From assembly GCF_014712225.1 (NCBI RefSeq), contig NZ_JACXBW010000002.1, forward strand, positions 62,001-126,000: DNA of 64,000 bases, written 5' to 3'. This document shows, piece by piece, positions 9,202-18,382 of the stretch (within the stretch, counting starts at the first letter, position 1; every line of letters begins with the position of its first letter). Both the position numbers and the translations under genes were made by a program. Source of the DNA: Pseudarthrobacter sulfonivorans. GTDB taxonomy: Bacteria > Actinomycetota > Actinomycetes > Actinomycetales > Micrococcaceae. The notes below the pieces were generated by a model that saw nothing but the letters and a program-made list of their open reading frames with translations, did not search any database and had not been told where the DNA came from.

Positions 9202-10500
9202 TCACCACTGCTCGTGCTGCGGGTACAGCGGGAAGTCGGCGGCGAGCTTGTCCACGCGGGACTGCAGGGCCTCTACGTCCGTGGCGGAACCGGCCTTCAG
9301 GGCGGTGGCGATGATCTCGGCCACCTCGGTGAATTCCGCTGCGCCGAAGCCGCGGGTGGCCAGGGCGGGGGTGCCGATGCGCAGGCCGGAGGTGACCATC
9401 GGCGGACGCGGGTCGAACGGAACGGCGTTGCGGTTGACCGTGATGCCCACGGAGTGCAGGAGGTCTTCTGCCTGCTGGCCGTCGAGCTGCGAGTTGCGCA
9501 GGTCAACCAGGACCAGGTGGACGTCGGTTCCGCCGGTGAGGACCGAGACGCCGGCTTCGGCGACGTCGGCCTGGTTGAGCCGGTCCGCGATGATCTTGGC
9601 GCCTTCGAGGACGCGCTCCTGGCGTTCCCTGAACTCCTCGGTGCCCGCAATCTTGAACGCCACGGCCTTGGCTGCGATGACGTGCATCAGCGGGCCGCCC
9701 TGCTGGCCCGGGAAGACGTTGGAGTTGATCTTCTTGGCCCACTCCTGCTTCGCCAGGATCACACCGGAGCGCGGACCGGCGAGGGTCTTGTGCACGGTGG
9801 AGGTGACGACGTCGGAGTGCGGCACCGGGCTCGGGTGCAGGCCTGCTGCGACCAGGCCGGCGAAGTGCGCCATATCGGTCCAGAGCAGCGCACCCACCTC
9901 GTCGGCGATGGAGCGGAAGGCTGCGAAGTCCAGGTGGCGGGGGTACGCTGACCAGCCGGCGATGATGACCTGCGGCTTCTCGGCGATGGCCTGCTCGCGC
10001 AGCTTGTCCATGTCCACGCGGAAGTTGTCTTCCTCCACCTGGTAGGCAGCCACGTTGTACAGCTTGCCGGAGAAGTTCAGCTTCATGCCGTGGGTCAGGT
10101 GGCCGCCGTGGGCCAGGGACAGGCCCAGGATCTTGTCGCCCGGGGTGATCATGGCGGACAGTGCTGCGGCGTTGGCCTGCGCACCGGAGTGCGGCTGGAC
10201 GTTGGCGTATTCGGCACCGAACAGTGCCTTGACGCGGTCGATGGCCAACTGCTCGGCGATGTCCACATATTCGCAGCCACCGTAGTAGCGGCGGCCCGGG
10301 TAACCCTCGGCGTACTTGTTGGTCAGGACCGAGCCCTGGGCTTCCATCACGGCGCGCGGCGCGAAGTTTTCGGAGGCGATCATTTCCAGGGTGCCGCGCT
10401 GGCGGCCAAGTTCCTGGTCGAGGACTGCAGCGATTTCGGGATCCAGCTCGGCCAGCGACTGGTTGCTGACGGCGGCTGTTGTGGTGGCGGTAGTAGTCAC
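9202..10500 (-). CDS. glyA: Serine hydroxymethyltransferase
   Basis: PLP enzyme that converts serine and THF to glycine and methylene-THF. 432 residues, the normal length. The PLP lysine is in [13 protein letters not shown] near residue 240; the segments [21 protein letters not shown] and [10 protein letters not shown] are family signatures. The start is GTG, with an AGGAG 7 nt upstream. It is the first gene of glyA-folD, transcribed away from purU; a TAGCCT box about 50 nt upstream is a possible -10. Confidence 0.97.
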   Translation of the reverse strand: MTTTATTTAAVSNQSLAELDPEIAAVLDQELGRQRGTLEMIASENFAPRAVMEAQGSVLTNKYAEGYPGRRYYGGCEYVDIAEQLAIDRVKALFGAEYANVQPHSGAQANAAALSAMITPGDKILGLSLAHGGHLTHGMKLNFSGKLYNVAAYQVEEDNFRVDMDKLREQAIAEKPQVIIAGWSAYPRHLDFAAFRSIADEVGALLWTDMAHFAGLVAAGLHPSPVPHSDVVTSTVHKTLAGPRSGVILAKQEWAKKINSNVFPGQQGGPLMHVIAAKAVAFKIAGTEEFRERQERVLEGAKIIADRLNQADVAEAGVSVLTGGTDVHLVLVDLRNSQLDGQQAEDLLHSVGITVNRNAVPFDPRPPMVTSGLRIGTPALATRGFGAAEFTEVAEIIATALKAGSATDVEALQSRVDKLAADFPLYPQHEQW

Positions 10501-10771
10501 GAAAACTCCTGGCTAGGGATACGGGCACTGCTAAGGTCAGGCTACCGGCTGGCGCGCACAACCGCCCCTAAATGACAGGGCGTGAAAGTGCGGGAAAGTG
10601 GCTGTTTCCCTCAGGGTTGCAGCACTTGTCCGGCAAGACATGACCCTCGGCCCAGGCGTACGATCCGTGGTCTTCGTGATTGCCGCTCCCTGGTGGTTAA
10701 GCCACCCAACGCCAGTTGCGACCTGCCAAGACTACCAAAACCTTCGGTGGCGCGCGGGTAGGCTGGTAAGC

Positions 10772-11632
10772 GTGAGTGATGAGCAGCTGAACCAGTCGTA
10801 TGTTGTAACCCTGTCCTGCCCGGACCGCCCCGGAATCGTCCACGCCGTGGCCGGCGCCCTGCTGGTAGCCGGCTGTAATATTTTGGACTCACAGCAGTAC
10901 GGCAGCCCCGCCACCGGCAACTTCTTTATGCGCGTGGAAGCCACGACGACGGCCTCCCGGGCCGAGCTCAAGGCCGCCCTTGAACCGGTGGTGGCGGCCT
11001 TCGGCATGCAGTGGAGCCTGAACGCCGTCGGCCAGAAAGTGCGGACCCTGCTGATGGCCAGCACCTCGGCGCACTGCCTCAACGACATCCTCTTCCAGCA
11101 GCGCTCCGGCACCCTGCCGATCGAAATCCCCGCCATCGTCTCGAACCACCGGGACCTCGCCGGCCTTGCCGAGTTCTACCGCATTCCGTTCCACTACATC
11201 CCGGTCACGCCGCAGACCAAGGCGGAAGCCGAGGACAAACTTCGTGCCCTCATGGCCGAACACGACATCGAACTCACCGTGCTGGCCCGCTACATGCAGA
11301 TCATTTCCGATGACCTCTGCGCGGAGCTGACCGGCAAGGCCATCAACATTCACCACTCGTTCCTGCCCTCCTTCAAGGGCGCCAAGCCGTACCACCAGGC
11401 CCATGCGCGCGGGGTGAAGCTGATAGGCGCCACCGCCCATTACGTCACGGCCGCCCTGGACGAGGGCCCCATCATTGAGCAGGAAGTCATCCGGGTGGAC
11501 CACGCCCGGACCCCGGAACAGTTTGTGCAAATGGGCCGGGACGTCGAGGGCCGGACACTGACCCAGGCAGTCCAGTGGCACGCCGAGCACCGGGTGCTGC
11601 TGGATGGCAACCGGACCGTGGTCTTCAACTAG
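10772..11632 (+). CDS. purU: Formyltetrahydrofolate deformylase
   Basis: Hydrolyses 10-formyl-THF to formate and THF, balancing the one-carbon pool. An N-terminal ACT domain (about residues 8-85) is followed by the formyltransferase fold with the catalytic Asn-His in INIHHSFLPSFKGA and Asp in ALDEGPIIEQ. I take the GTG at 10772 (286 aa) rather than earlier in-frame starts: it begins at the normal N-terminus SDEQLNQSYVVTLSCPDRPG, and a TAGGCT box ends 7 nt before it, suggesting a leaderless message. It is divergent from glyA-folD. Confidence 0.95.
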   Translation: MSDEQLNQSYVVTLSCPDRPGIVHAVAGALLVAGCNILDSQQYGSPATGNFFMRVEATTTASRAELKAALEPVVAAFGMQWSLNAVGQKVRTLLMASTSAHCLNDILFQQRSGTLPIEIPAIVSNHRDLAGLAEFYRIPFHYIPVTPQTKAEAEDKLRALMAEHDIELTVLARYMQIISDDLCAELTGKAINIHHSFLPSFKGAKPYHQAHARGVKLIGATAHYVTAALDEGPIIEQEVIRVDHARTPEQFVQMGRDVEGRTLTQAVQWHAEHRVLLDGNRTVVFN

Positions 11633-11650
11633 CAGCCACCTCCTGACCCG

Positions 11651-12112
11651 GTGCGGCGCAACGACATGGAGCATCCGGCGGCACCCGGGCGGGACGCGGA
11701 GCGCGGCCGGTTCATCAGCCTCCTCAAGGCGGAAGGCCGGCACAACGTCCTGGAAGTCGACGCCGGCCAGGGCCTTGACGGTGTGCAGTTTGTCCGCGCC
11801 GGCATCCATTACACGGGAGTGGACCCCTCCGAAGAGAACGTCCATCTGGCCCGCGCCAGGGACCTGGACGTCACCGTGGCAGATGCGCGGGACCTGCCCT
11901 TCGCGGACGGAACGTTCTCTTCCGCCTGGACCACAAGCACGCTGCTGCACAGTCCCGGTACCGACATCGACGCCGTCCTGCGCGAACTGGTTCGCGTGAC
12001 GGCACCCGGGGCGCCCATCGCCGTCGTACTTTCGTCAGGTGGGGATGACGACCCTGCCCGGACGCCGCACCACCACTTCCTGCTTCTCCGCACCCCCTCC
12101 TCCCCAACGTAG
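11651..12112 (+). CDS. Short, degenerate class I SAM-dependent methyltransferase-like protein
   Basis: 153 residues, shorter than typical Methyltransf_11 proteins (about 200-250). Motif I reads VLEVDAGQGLDG where GxGxG is usual. A motif II-like GVDPSEENV and a DARDLPFADGTF stretch with its downstream helix are present, so the fold is recognisable. The C-terminus stops soon after the VLRELVRVTAPGAPI strand, without the last strands. The start is GTG, or ATG at codon 6, with no clear Shine-Dalgarno. It follows purU after 18 nt. It may be a remnant or a divergent enzyme. Confidence 0.6.
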   Translation: MRRNDMEHPAAPGRDAERGRFISLLKAEGRHNVLEVDAGQGLDGVQFVRAGIHYTGVDPSEENVHLARARDLDVTVADARDLPFADGTFSSAWTTSTLLHSPGTDIDAVLRELVRVTAPGAPIAVVLSSGGDDDPARTPHHHFLLLRTPSSPT

Positions 12113-12135
12113 CTCGATGTCCTAGGCTTGGCCGT

Positions 12136-12654
12136 ATGGCTCCTCTTCACACTTTCGCCGGCCATGCTCCGGCCGTCCACGAAACCGCGTTCATCGCCCC
12201 CACCGCGTCCATCATCGGCAACGCCTCCCTCGCCCAGGACTCCAGCGCCTTCTACGGGGTATCCGTCCGGGCCGACACGGCGGCGATCATGGTGGGCCGG
12301 GGCAGCAACCTGCAGGACAACGTGGTGCTGCATGCTGACCCGGGATTCCCCTGCACCATCGGCGCCGGGGTCAGCGTGGGGCACGCGGCGGTGGTGCATG
12401 GCTGCACCGTGGAGGATGACTGCCTGATCGGCATGGGCGCCACGGTACTGAACGGCGCGATCATCGGCACCGGCTCGCTGGTGGCGGCCGGCGCCGTGGT
12501 TCTGGAGGGGACTGTTGTGCCGCCCCGCTCGCTGGTGGCAGGTGTCCCGGCCAAGGTGCGGCGCGAACTCACCGACGAGGAGTTCGAGGGCGTGAAACAG
12601 AACGCCGCGCGCTACGTGGAACTGGCCCGCGCTCACCGGGACCTGCATGGCTAG
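12136..12654 (+). CDS. Gamma-carbonic-anhydrase-like hexapeptide-repeat protein (YrdA/PaaY type)
   Basis: 172 residues of left-handed beta-helix. Repeating hexads with I, V or A at every sixth position run from about residue 18 to 130, then a C-terminal helix (DEEFEGVKQNAARYVELAR). His residues in NVVLHADPG and SVGHAAVVHG match the metal ligands of gamma-carbonic anhydrases, and the AGVPAKVRREL ending is typical of the YrdA/CaiE family. Carbonic anhydrase activity is possible but unproven for most members. A TAGGCT box 7 nt before the ATG suggests leaderless expression. Confidence 0.88.
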   Translation: MAPLHTFAGHAPAVHETAFIAPTASIIGNASLAQDSSAFYGVSVRADTAAIMVGRGSNLQDNVVLHADPGFPCTIGAGVSVGHAAVVHGCTVEDDCLIGMGATVLNGAIIGTGSLVAAGAVVLEGTVVPPRSLVAGVPAKVRRELTDEEFEGVKQNAARYVELARAHRDLHG

Positions 12655-12665
12655 GTTACTCCTAC

Positions 12666-12708
12666 TTGCGTTAACTTCTTGACCGCAACTGCCAGAGTAG
12701 GGCAATCT
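12666..12708 (+). promoter_or_regulatory. Promoter and candidate ROK operator before the repressor gene
   Basis: An inverted repeat TTGCG (12666-12670) and CGCAA (12684-12688) embraces a -35-like TTGACC (12679-12684). A CAATCT -10-like box follows at 12703-12708. The same TTGCGTTAA...CTTGAC pattern recurs before mmsA, so both sites may bind the ROK repressor. The operator assignment is inference. Confidence 0.55.
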
Positions 12709-12715
12709 TCTTTCT

Positions 12716-13906
12716 ATGTCCCCCACACCGCGCTCGACGAAGAGCAGGCCAAAAAATCCGGGGTCCCAGTCCGCCCTCAGGCAGCTGAACCAGCAGCGGA
12801 TCATCGAGACCCTGATGAGCGGCCCGTCAACCCAGGCCGAGCTAGCCCGGCAGACCGGGCTGTCCACCGCCACGGTCTCCAACATCGTCAAAATCATGCA
12901 GGACGCAGGTCTGGCGTCCACCGAGCCGACCACCAGCTCCGGCCGCCGGGCGCTCAACGTCCGGCTCAACAGCAACGGCGCCGTGGCGGTGGGGATCGAC
13001 TTCGGGCGGCGACATCTCCGGGTAGTCCTTGCATCGCTGAGCTACCACGTCATCGCGGAAGAATCAGTACTGCTTCCCCTCGGCCACCAATCTGATGAAG
13101 GCATCCGGGCTGCTGTCCTGCTGCTGGACAAACTCCTGGCGGAAAGCGGCGTGGACCGCACCGCCGTGGTGGGTGCCGGCGTCGGGATCCCTGGCCCCAT
13201 CGACCGCCGGACGGGCACCGTGGCCCAGGGTGCCATCCTCCCGGAATGGGTGGGCATCAACATCCTCCAGCACCTGGAGGAAACTCTTGAGATGCCCGTA
13301 TTCGTTGACAACGACGCCAATCTGGGCGCCTGGTCCGAGGTGACGTGGGGACCCCATACGGGGATCAGCAACCTAATGTTCCTCAAGATCGGATCGGGCA
13401 TCGGCGCGGGCCTGATCCTCAACGGGGCCCCCTATTACGGCACGGTGGGAATCACCGGCGAAATAGGCCACGCCACCATCCACGAGCACGGCCTCGTCTG
13501 CCGGTGCGGTAACCGCGGCTGCCTGGAGACCATCGCCTCCACCACCACAATGATCGAACTGCTGGGCCGTGGGGAGGACCCGCCCCTGAGCCCTGCGGAC
13601 ATCGTGCGGAAGGCCCTTGCACGGGACTCCGCCACACTGCGCGTGGTGGACGACGCCGGCCTGGCCGTGGGGCGCGCCCTGGGCAACGTGGCCAACCTGA
13701 TCAACCCGGAAGTGATCGTGGTGGGTGGCCCACTCGCGGGGCTTGGCGAGTTGCTGCTTGATCCGATCAGGCGGGGCCTGATCCGGCACGCCGTGCCCGT
13801 GGTCGGTGAGACCACCACCTTGACAATGTCCTCACTGGGGGACCGTGCGGAAGCCCTGGGTGCCGCCGCACTGGTGTTCCAACACGCGGGGATCCGCCGC
13901 AGCTAG
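12716..13906 (+). CDS. ROK-family sugar-responsive transcriptional repressor
   Basis: 396 residues. An N-terminal winged helix-turn-helix (about residues 22-80, AELARQTGLSTATVSNIVKIM) is followed by a ROK sugar-kinase-like domain. That domain has the nucleotide loops GIDFGRRHL and GAGVGIPGPID, VDNDANLGAWSE, and the zinc-binding CRCGNRGCLET cluster (about residues 263-273). This is the XylR/NagC architecture. It lies directly before an ABC importer for monosaccharides on the same strand, and both upstream regions share an inverted TTGCG element, so it likely represses the importer and itself until sugar binds. Confidence 0.92.
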   Translation: MSPTPRSTKSRPKNPGSQSALRQLNQQRIIETLMSGPSTQAELARQTGLSTATVSNIVKIMQDAGLASTEPTTSSGRRALNVRLNSNGAVAVGIDFGRRHLRVVLASLSYHVIAEESVLLPLGHQSDEGIRAAVLLLDKLLAESGVDRTAVVGAGVGIPGPIDRRTGTVAQGAILPEWVGINILQHLEETLEMPVFVDNDANLGAWSEVTWGPHTGISNLMFLKIGSGIGAGLILNGAPYYGTVGITGEIGHATIHEHGLVCRCGNRGCLETIASTTTMIELLGRGEDPPLSPADIVRKALARDSATLRVVDDAGLAVGRALGNVANLINPEVIVVGGPLAGLGELLLDPIRRGLIRHAVPVVGETTTLTMSSLGDRAEALGAAALVFQHAGIRRS

Positions 13907-13927
13907 ACCAATCTGTTATCCATCCAA

Positions 13928-13970
13928 TTGCGTTAAAGACTTGACGACAACCGCCGTGATCAAGTTTACT
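13928..13970 (+). promoter_or_regulatory. Promoter and candidate ROK operator before mmsA
   Basis: TTGACG (13941-13946), an 18-bp spacer and TTTACT (13965-13970) form a plausible sigma-70-type promoter. TTGCG at 13928-13932 and a weaker GACAA half-site at 13946-13950 repeat the arrangement seen before the ROK repressor gene. If the repressor binds here it would cover the -35 box. Confidence 0.55.
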
Positions 13971-14038
13971 TTTTCATCAGACGCCCCTGCGTTTTGCCGG
14001 GCGGACAAAGAAGTCATGCATTGGAGGCGTAAGGGCAA

Positions 14039-15628
14039 ATGACGTCCCACACCACGCAAACTGACCCGCCGGTTATTCTGGAGATGCGTTCCATCACCAA
14101 GGAATTTCCCGGCGTCAAAGCACTGTCCGAAGTAAGCCTCCTGGTCAAGGCCGGTGAGATCCACGCCATCTGCGGCGAAAACGGTGCCGGCAAGTCCACA
14201 CTGATGAAGGTGCTCTCCGGGGTCTACCCCTATGGCACCTACGACGGCGACATCATCTATCAGAATGAGGTCCAGCAGTTTAAGGACATCCGGGCCAGCG
14301 AGGCCGCCGGAATCGTGATCATCCACCAGGAGCTGGCACTGATCCCGGAGCTGTCCATCATGGAGAACATCTTCCTGGGCAACGAACCCACCAAACGCGG
14401 CGTCATCAACTGGGGCGAGGCGCGCCTGAGGTCCACCGAGCTGCTGGCGAGGGTGGGTCTCCGCGAGGATCCGGACACCCCCATCAAGGAAATCGGCGTC
14501 GGCAAGCAGCAGCTCGTGGAAATCGCCAAAGCGCTGAACAAGTCCGTGAAGTTGCTCATCTTGGACGAGCCCACTGCCGCCCTGAACGAATCCGACTCGC
14601 AGCACCTGCTGGATTTGATGCTCGGCCTGAAAGGCAAGGGCATCACCTCGATCATCATTTCCCACAAACTCAATGAGATCGAACAGATCGCGGACGAGAT
14701 CACCATCATCCGCGATGGAAAATCCGTTGAAACGCTCAACATCGTCAAGGACGGTGTGGACGAGGACCGGATCATTAAGGGGATGGTCGGCCGCTCGCTC
14801 GAGTCGCGCTTCCCCGAGCACGTCCCAGAGATCGGCGACGTGCTTTTCGAAGTCCGAAACTGGACAGTCGGGCACCCCCAGGTCGCAGACCGGCTGGTCT
14901 GCAAGAACTCGAACTTCACGGTCCGGCGTGGTGAGATTGTCGGTTTCGCCGGGCTGATGGGCGCAGGCCGGACGGAACTGGCCCGCTCACTGTTTGGGCG
15001 CTCCTACGGGAACTTCATTTCCGGCCAGGTCTTCAAGAACGGCAAGGAAATCCACATCCGGAACGTTCCCCAAGCCATCAAAGCCGGACTGGCCTACGTC
15101 ACCGAAGACCGCAAGAGCCTGGGCTTGAACCTCCTGGACGACATCAAGACCACCACAGTCTCGGCCAATCTTAAGGCCATCACCAAGGGCCTCGTGGTGG
15201 ACAAACGCAAGGAATTCACGGTGGCCGAGGGGTACCGCAAGAGCCTGCGCACCAAGGCACCCACGGTCAACGAAGGCGTGGCCAAGCTCTCCGGCGGAAA
15301 CCAGCAGAAAGTAGTGCTGGCCAAATGGATGTTTACGGATCCTGACCTGCTGATCCTGGACGAACCCACTCGTGGAATTGACGTCGGCGCCAAGTACGAG
15401 ATCTACGGCATCATCCAGCAGCTGGCCCAGCAAGGAAAGGGAGTCATCGTGATCTCCTCCGAGCTGCCCGAGCTGCTCGGGCTTTCGGACCGGATCTACA
15501 CCATCTTCGAAGGTGCCATAACTGGCGTGCTGGACAAAGAACACGCAAGCCAGGAAAGCCTGATGCGCCTGATGACTTCAGCCAACCGCAACGGCACCCC
15601 TGCCGCCCCCACTGCACAAACCGCATAA
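14039..15628 (+). CDS. mmsA: Multiple-monosaccharide ABC importer, double ATP-binding protein
   Basis: 529 residues with two fused ATPase domains, as in XylG/RbsA/GguA. The first has Walker [10 protein letters not shown] (near residue 45), signature [10 protein letters not shown] and Walker [14 protein letters not shown]. The second has the usual degenerate Walker [20 protein letters not shown] and [12 protein letters not shown]. It drives sugar uptake with the permease and binding protein encoded next. The C-terminal tail is Ala/Thr-rich. A good promoter with a candidate ROK operator stands upstream. Confidence 0.95.
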   Translation: MTSHTTQTDPPVILEMRSITKEFPGVKALSEVSLLVKAGEIHAICGENGAGKSTLMKVLSGVYPYGTYDGDIIYQNEVQQFKDIRASEAAGIVIIHQELALIPELSIMENIFLGNEPTKRGVINWGEARLRSTELLARVGLREDPDTPIKEIGVGKQQLVEIAKALNKSVKLLILDEPTAALNESDSQHLLDLMLGLKGKGITSIIISHKLNEIEQIADEITIIRDGKSVETLNIVKDGVDEDRIIKGMVGRSLESRFPEHVPEIGDVLFEVRNWTVGHPQVADRLVCKNSNFTVRRGEIVGFAGLMGAGRTELARSLFGRSYGNFISGQVFKNGKEIHIRNVPQAIKAGLAYVTEDRKSLGLNLLDDIKTTTVSANLKAITKGLVVDKRKEFTVAEGYRKSLRTKAPTVNEGVAKLSGGNQQKVVLAKWMFTDPDLLILDEPTRGIDVGAKYEIYGIIQQLAQQGKGVIVISSELPELLGLSDRIYTIFEGAITGVLDKEHASQESLMRLMTSANRNGTPAAPTAQTA

Positions 15629-15646
15629 GCCCGAGGACGGAACACT

Positions 15647-16936
15647 ATGAATGCACTCAAAAGGATTTTCGGCGGTGACACCCGCCAGTTCGGCATGATC
15701 ATTGCCCTCGTGGCACTTGTGCTGTTCTTCCAGCTATTTACGGGCGGCAAGGTCCTGACGCCGACCAACATGATCAACCTGTTCAACGGCAACTCCTACA
15801 TCCTGGTCCTGGCCATTGGCATGGTGCTGGTCATTATCGCCGGCCACATCGACCTTTCCGTGGGCTCCGTCGCGGCGGCGGTGGGCATCGTGGTGGCAAT
15901 CGCCATGCGGGACTGGGGAATCCCTTGGTACCTGGGCATCGTCCTAGGCTTGGTATTGGGCGCCGTGATCGGAGCCTGGCAAGGCTTCTGGGTTGCCTAC
16001 GTAGGAATTCCCGCCTTCATCGTCACCCTGGCCGGCATGCTGCTGTTCCGTGGGGCCAACCAGTTTGTGGGCAAGTCCCTCACCGTTCCCGTGCCGGAGG
16101 AATTCCGTGCCATGGGTGCAGGCTTCCTGCCGGAAATTGGCGATTTCGCCCGCTACAACGCCCCCACGGTCATTCTCGGCTTCCTGTTGATCGCGTTCGT
16201 GGTCTTCTCTGAGTTCCGCAACCGCCGCATCGAGGCGCGCACAGGTGCGACGCCGGATCCGATCTGGGTGCCAATCACCCGGCTCGTACTGCTGGCAGGC
16301 GCCGTCCTCTATGTCACGTGGCTCTTCTCGACCGGCCGCTACGGAACCTCGTTCCCTGTCTCCGGCCTGATCCTGGTGGGGCTGGTGGCGATCTACGTCT
16401 TCATTACCACCAAAACCGTCCTTGGCCGCCACGTCTATGCCGTGGGTGGCAATCGCCATGCCGCAGAACTCTCTGGCGTGCAATCCAAGAAGGTCAACTT
16501 CCTGGTCATGATGAACATGTCCATCCTCGCGGCACTGGCCGGCATGATGTTCGTTGCCCGGTCCACCAGTTCCGGCCCGGCCGACGGTGTTGGCTGGGAG
16601 CTTGACGCCATTGCTGCCGTCTTCATTGGTGGCGCCGCCGTCAGCGGCGGCGTCGGCACCGTCATCGGCTCCATTGTGGGTGGCCTCGTGATGGCCGTCC
16701 TGAACAACGGTCTCCAGCTGCTCAGTGTCGGAGCTGACATGCAGTCGATCATCAAGGGCCTGGTCCTCCTGATCGCGGTCGCCATCGACGTCTACAACAA
16801 GAGCCAGGGACGCCGGTCCCTCATCGGGATGATGATGAACGGACTCCGTACCAACCAGCCGCCCACCACGGACAAGGAAATCTCCAAAACCTCCGAGATC
16901 ATCACGCCGGCAGAACCTGCCGAAACCTCCAAATAG
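15647..16936 (+). CDS. mmsB: Multiple-monosaccharide ABC importer permease
   Basis: 429 residues, BPD_transp_2 family (XylH/GguB), with about ten membrane segments. Family motifs include AGHIDLSVGSVAA near residue 65, the EAA-like GNRHAAELSGV loop, and FIGGAAVSGGVGTVIGS. It is longer than XylH by an internal segment and a C-terminal hydrophilic tail, as in GguB/MmsB proteins. It starts 18 nt after mmsA, preceded by a GAGGA-type ribosome site. Confidence 0.94.
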   Translation: MNALKRIFGGDTRQFGMIIALVALVLFFQLFTGGKVLTPTNMINLFNGNSYILVLAIGMVLVIIAGHIDLSVGSVAAAVGIVVAIAMRDWGIPWYLGIVLGLVLGAVIGAWQGFWVAYVGIPAFIVTLAGMLLFRGANQFVGKSLTVPVPEEFRAMGAGFLPEIGDFARYNAPTVILGFLLIAFVVFSEFRNRRIEARTGATPDPIWVPITRLVLLAGAVLYVTWLFSTGRYGTSFPVSGLILVGLVAIYVFITTKTVLGRHVYAVGGNRHAAELSGVQSKKVNFLVMMNMSILAALAGMMFVARSTSSGPADGVGWELDAIAAVFIGGAAVSGGVGTVIGSIVGGLVMAVLNNGLQLLSVGADMQSIIKGLVLLIAVAIDVYNKSQGRRSLIGMMMNGLRTNQPPTTDKEISKTSEIITPAEPAETSK

Positions 16937-16991
16937 ACCGCGACGGCGGCCGGCTCCCCCGGCCGCCTAGGACCCAGAAAGAGAAAATCAC

Positions 16992-18086
16992 ATGCGAAAA
17001 ATCGCAAAGACCCTGACCGTCCTCGCGGCCGTCGCAACACTCTCCCTGACAGGGTGCGGCAGGTCCGACGTCGACGCTGAAGCGGCCAAGGCGGGCACGG
17101 CCCTGTCTGGCTTCCCACAGGACTCCGTGATCGGCGTTGCCCTCCCCAAGAAAACCAGCGAAAACTGGACGCTAGCAGAGAAACTGTTCAACGATGGCCT
17201 CACCGCCTCGGGATTCAAGGCAAACGTGCAGTTCGCCAACAACGGTGTTTCAGAGCAGCAGAACCAGATCTCCACGATGATCACCTCCGGTGCCAAGGTG
17301 ATTGTGGTGGGCGCGGTGGACGGTGCCCAGCTGGGCACGCAGCTCCAGCAGGCCAAGGACGCCGGTGCGGTCATCATCGCGTACGACCGCATGTTGACCA
17401 ATACCAAGGCCATTGACTATTACGTCGCCTACGACAACTTCAAGGTTGGCGAGCTGCAAGGCCAGGCATTGCTGGAAGGAATGCAGGCGAAGAAGGCAGG
17501 TCCGTACAACGTGGAACTCTTCGCAGGTTCGCCGGACGATGCCAACTCGAAGGTGTTCTTTGACGGCGCCATGAGCGTCCTGCAGCCGAAGATCGACGAC
17601 GGCACGCTGAAGGTTGTTTCAGGCCAGGCTGACTTCCAGAGGGCGGTAACGCAGGACTGGAAGCCGGAAAACGCCCAGCGCCGCATGGATGCCCTGCTCT
17701 CCGGCAGCTACGCGTCCTCTGAACTGGACGGCGTCCTGTCCCCGAACGACACGCTGGCGCGGGCCGTCATCACCTCCATCAAGAGTGCCGGCAAGTCCGT
17801 CCCTGTTGTAACCGGGCAGGACTCCGAGGTGGAATCCGTGAAGTCCATCATGGCCGGTGAGCAGTACTCCACCATCAACAAGGACACCCGCAAGATCGTT
17901 GAGCACACCATCACCATGGTTAAGGACCTCCAGCAGGGCCTTGCTCTGGAAATCAACGACAACCGCAACTACAAGAACGAGTTCAAGCGGGTTCCGGCGT
18001 ACCTGTTGCCGCCGGCCATCGTCACCGCGGCCAATGTGAAGACGGCCTACGTGGACGATCCGGTCCTCGGCCCGATCACCAAGTAG
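16992..18086 (+). CDS. chvE: Sugar-binding lipoprotein of the importer, ChvE type
   Basis: 364 residues. The signal peptide ends in the lipobox LTGC (Cys near residue 22), so it is a membrane-anchored binding protein, as expected in a Gram-positive organism. The mature part is a Peripla_BP_4 domain: IGVALPKKTSENW, ITSGAKVIVVGAVDG, and the ChvE-like pocket segments AYDRML and TGQDSEVESVKSI. ChvE-class proteins bind xylose, arabinose, glucose or galactose; the exact sugar cannot be read. The stop codon lies in a tandem repeat, and a terminator follows. Confidence 0.94.
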   Translation: MRKIAKTLTVLAAVATLSLTGCGRSDVDAEAAKAGTALSGFPQDSVIGVALPKKTSENWTLAEKLFNDGLTASGFKANVQFANNGVSEQQNQISTMITSGAKVIVVGAVDGAQLGTQLQQAKDAGAVIIAYDRMLTNTKAIDYYVAYDNFKVGELQGQALLEGMQAKKAGPYNVELFAGSPDDANSKVFFDGAMSVLQPKIDDGTLKVVSGQADFQRAVTQDWKPENAQRRMDALLSGSYASSELDGVLSPNDTLARAVITSIKSAGKSVPVVTGQDSEVESVKSIMAGEQYSTINKDTRKIVEHTITMVKDLQQGLALEINDNRNYKNEFKRVPAYLLPPAIVTAANVKTAYVDDPVLGPITK

Positions 18087-18138
18087 GCCCGTTCACCAAG
18101 TAGGACCGTTCACCAAGTAACCTGCACCAAGTAACCTG
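18076..18138. repeat. Tandem repeat spanning the chvE stop codon
   Basis: TCACCAAGTAGG(C/A)CCGT is repeated at 18076-18092 and 18093-18109 (17 bp each). CACCAAGTAACCTG then appears twice (18111-18124 and 18125-18138, 14 bp). Every unit repeats the last codons ACC AAG plus a TAG or TAA. The true stop is in the first unit. Confidence 0.9.
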
Positions 18139-18146
18139 CACCACCG

Positions 18147-18184
18147 GGCCCCGGCCCGCCGGCAACGGCGGACCGGGGCCTTTT
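18147..18184 (+). terminator. Rho-independent terminator of the sugar importer operon
   Basis: A GC-rich hairpin (GGCCCCGGCCCGCCG, GCAA loop, CGGCGG-A-CCGGGGCC) is followed directly by TTTT (18181-18184). It has one internal mismatch and the classic stem plus U-run layout, 61 nt after the chvE stop. Confidence 0.85.
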
Positions 18185-18198
18185 GCTGTCCCCTCCAG

Positions 18199-18274
18199 AC
18201 GCTCTCTCACTTAATGCACGTTTTCCGGCAACGCTCTCTCACTTAATGCGGGAAATTTTCGAACGCTCTCGCAC
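18199..18274. repeat. 32-bp-period direct repeat, intergenic
   Basis: ACGCTCTCTCACTTAATGC occurs at 18199-18217 and 18231-18249, and a third partial copy ACGCTCTCGCAC at 18263-18274. The unit starts are exactly 32 bp apart each time. The rest of each unit is less conserved. It lies in the gap of about 295 bp between chvE and the MacB-like permease, which holds no ORF. Confidence 0.85.
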
Positions 18275-18382
18275 TCGTGGATTCACAGCCCACGCATAGG
18301 AACGCCACCGCAGGTGCACAGCAGCGCTCAGCAGTGTGGGAGCAGAGGCCCGCACCAGGCAGGCCATGTCCCGAGGAGTACA

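Noticed and set aside
8308-9951. 547-codon plus-strand ORF opposite folD-glyA
   Set aside because: Shadow frame; both minus-strand enzymes have full catalytic motifs.
10501-10771. Glycine or THF riboswitch between glyA and purU
   Set aside because: No conserved core was found; a small GGTGG/CCACC hairpin alone is not evidence.
18199-18274. Short CRISPR array
   Set aside because: Only two full repeats with 13-nt gaps, too short for spacers, and no cas gene.
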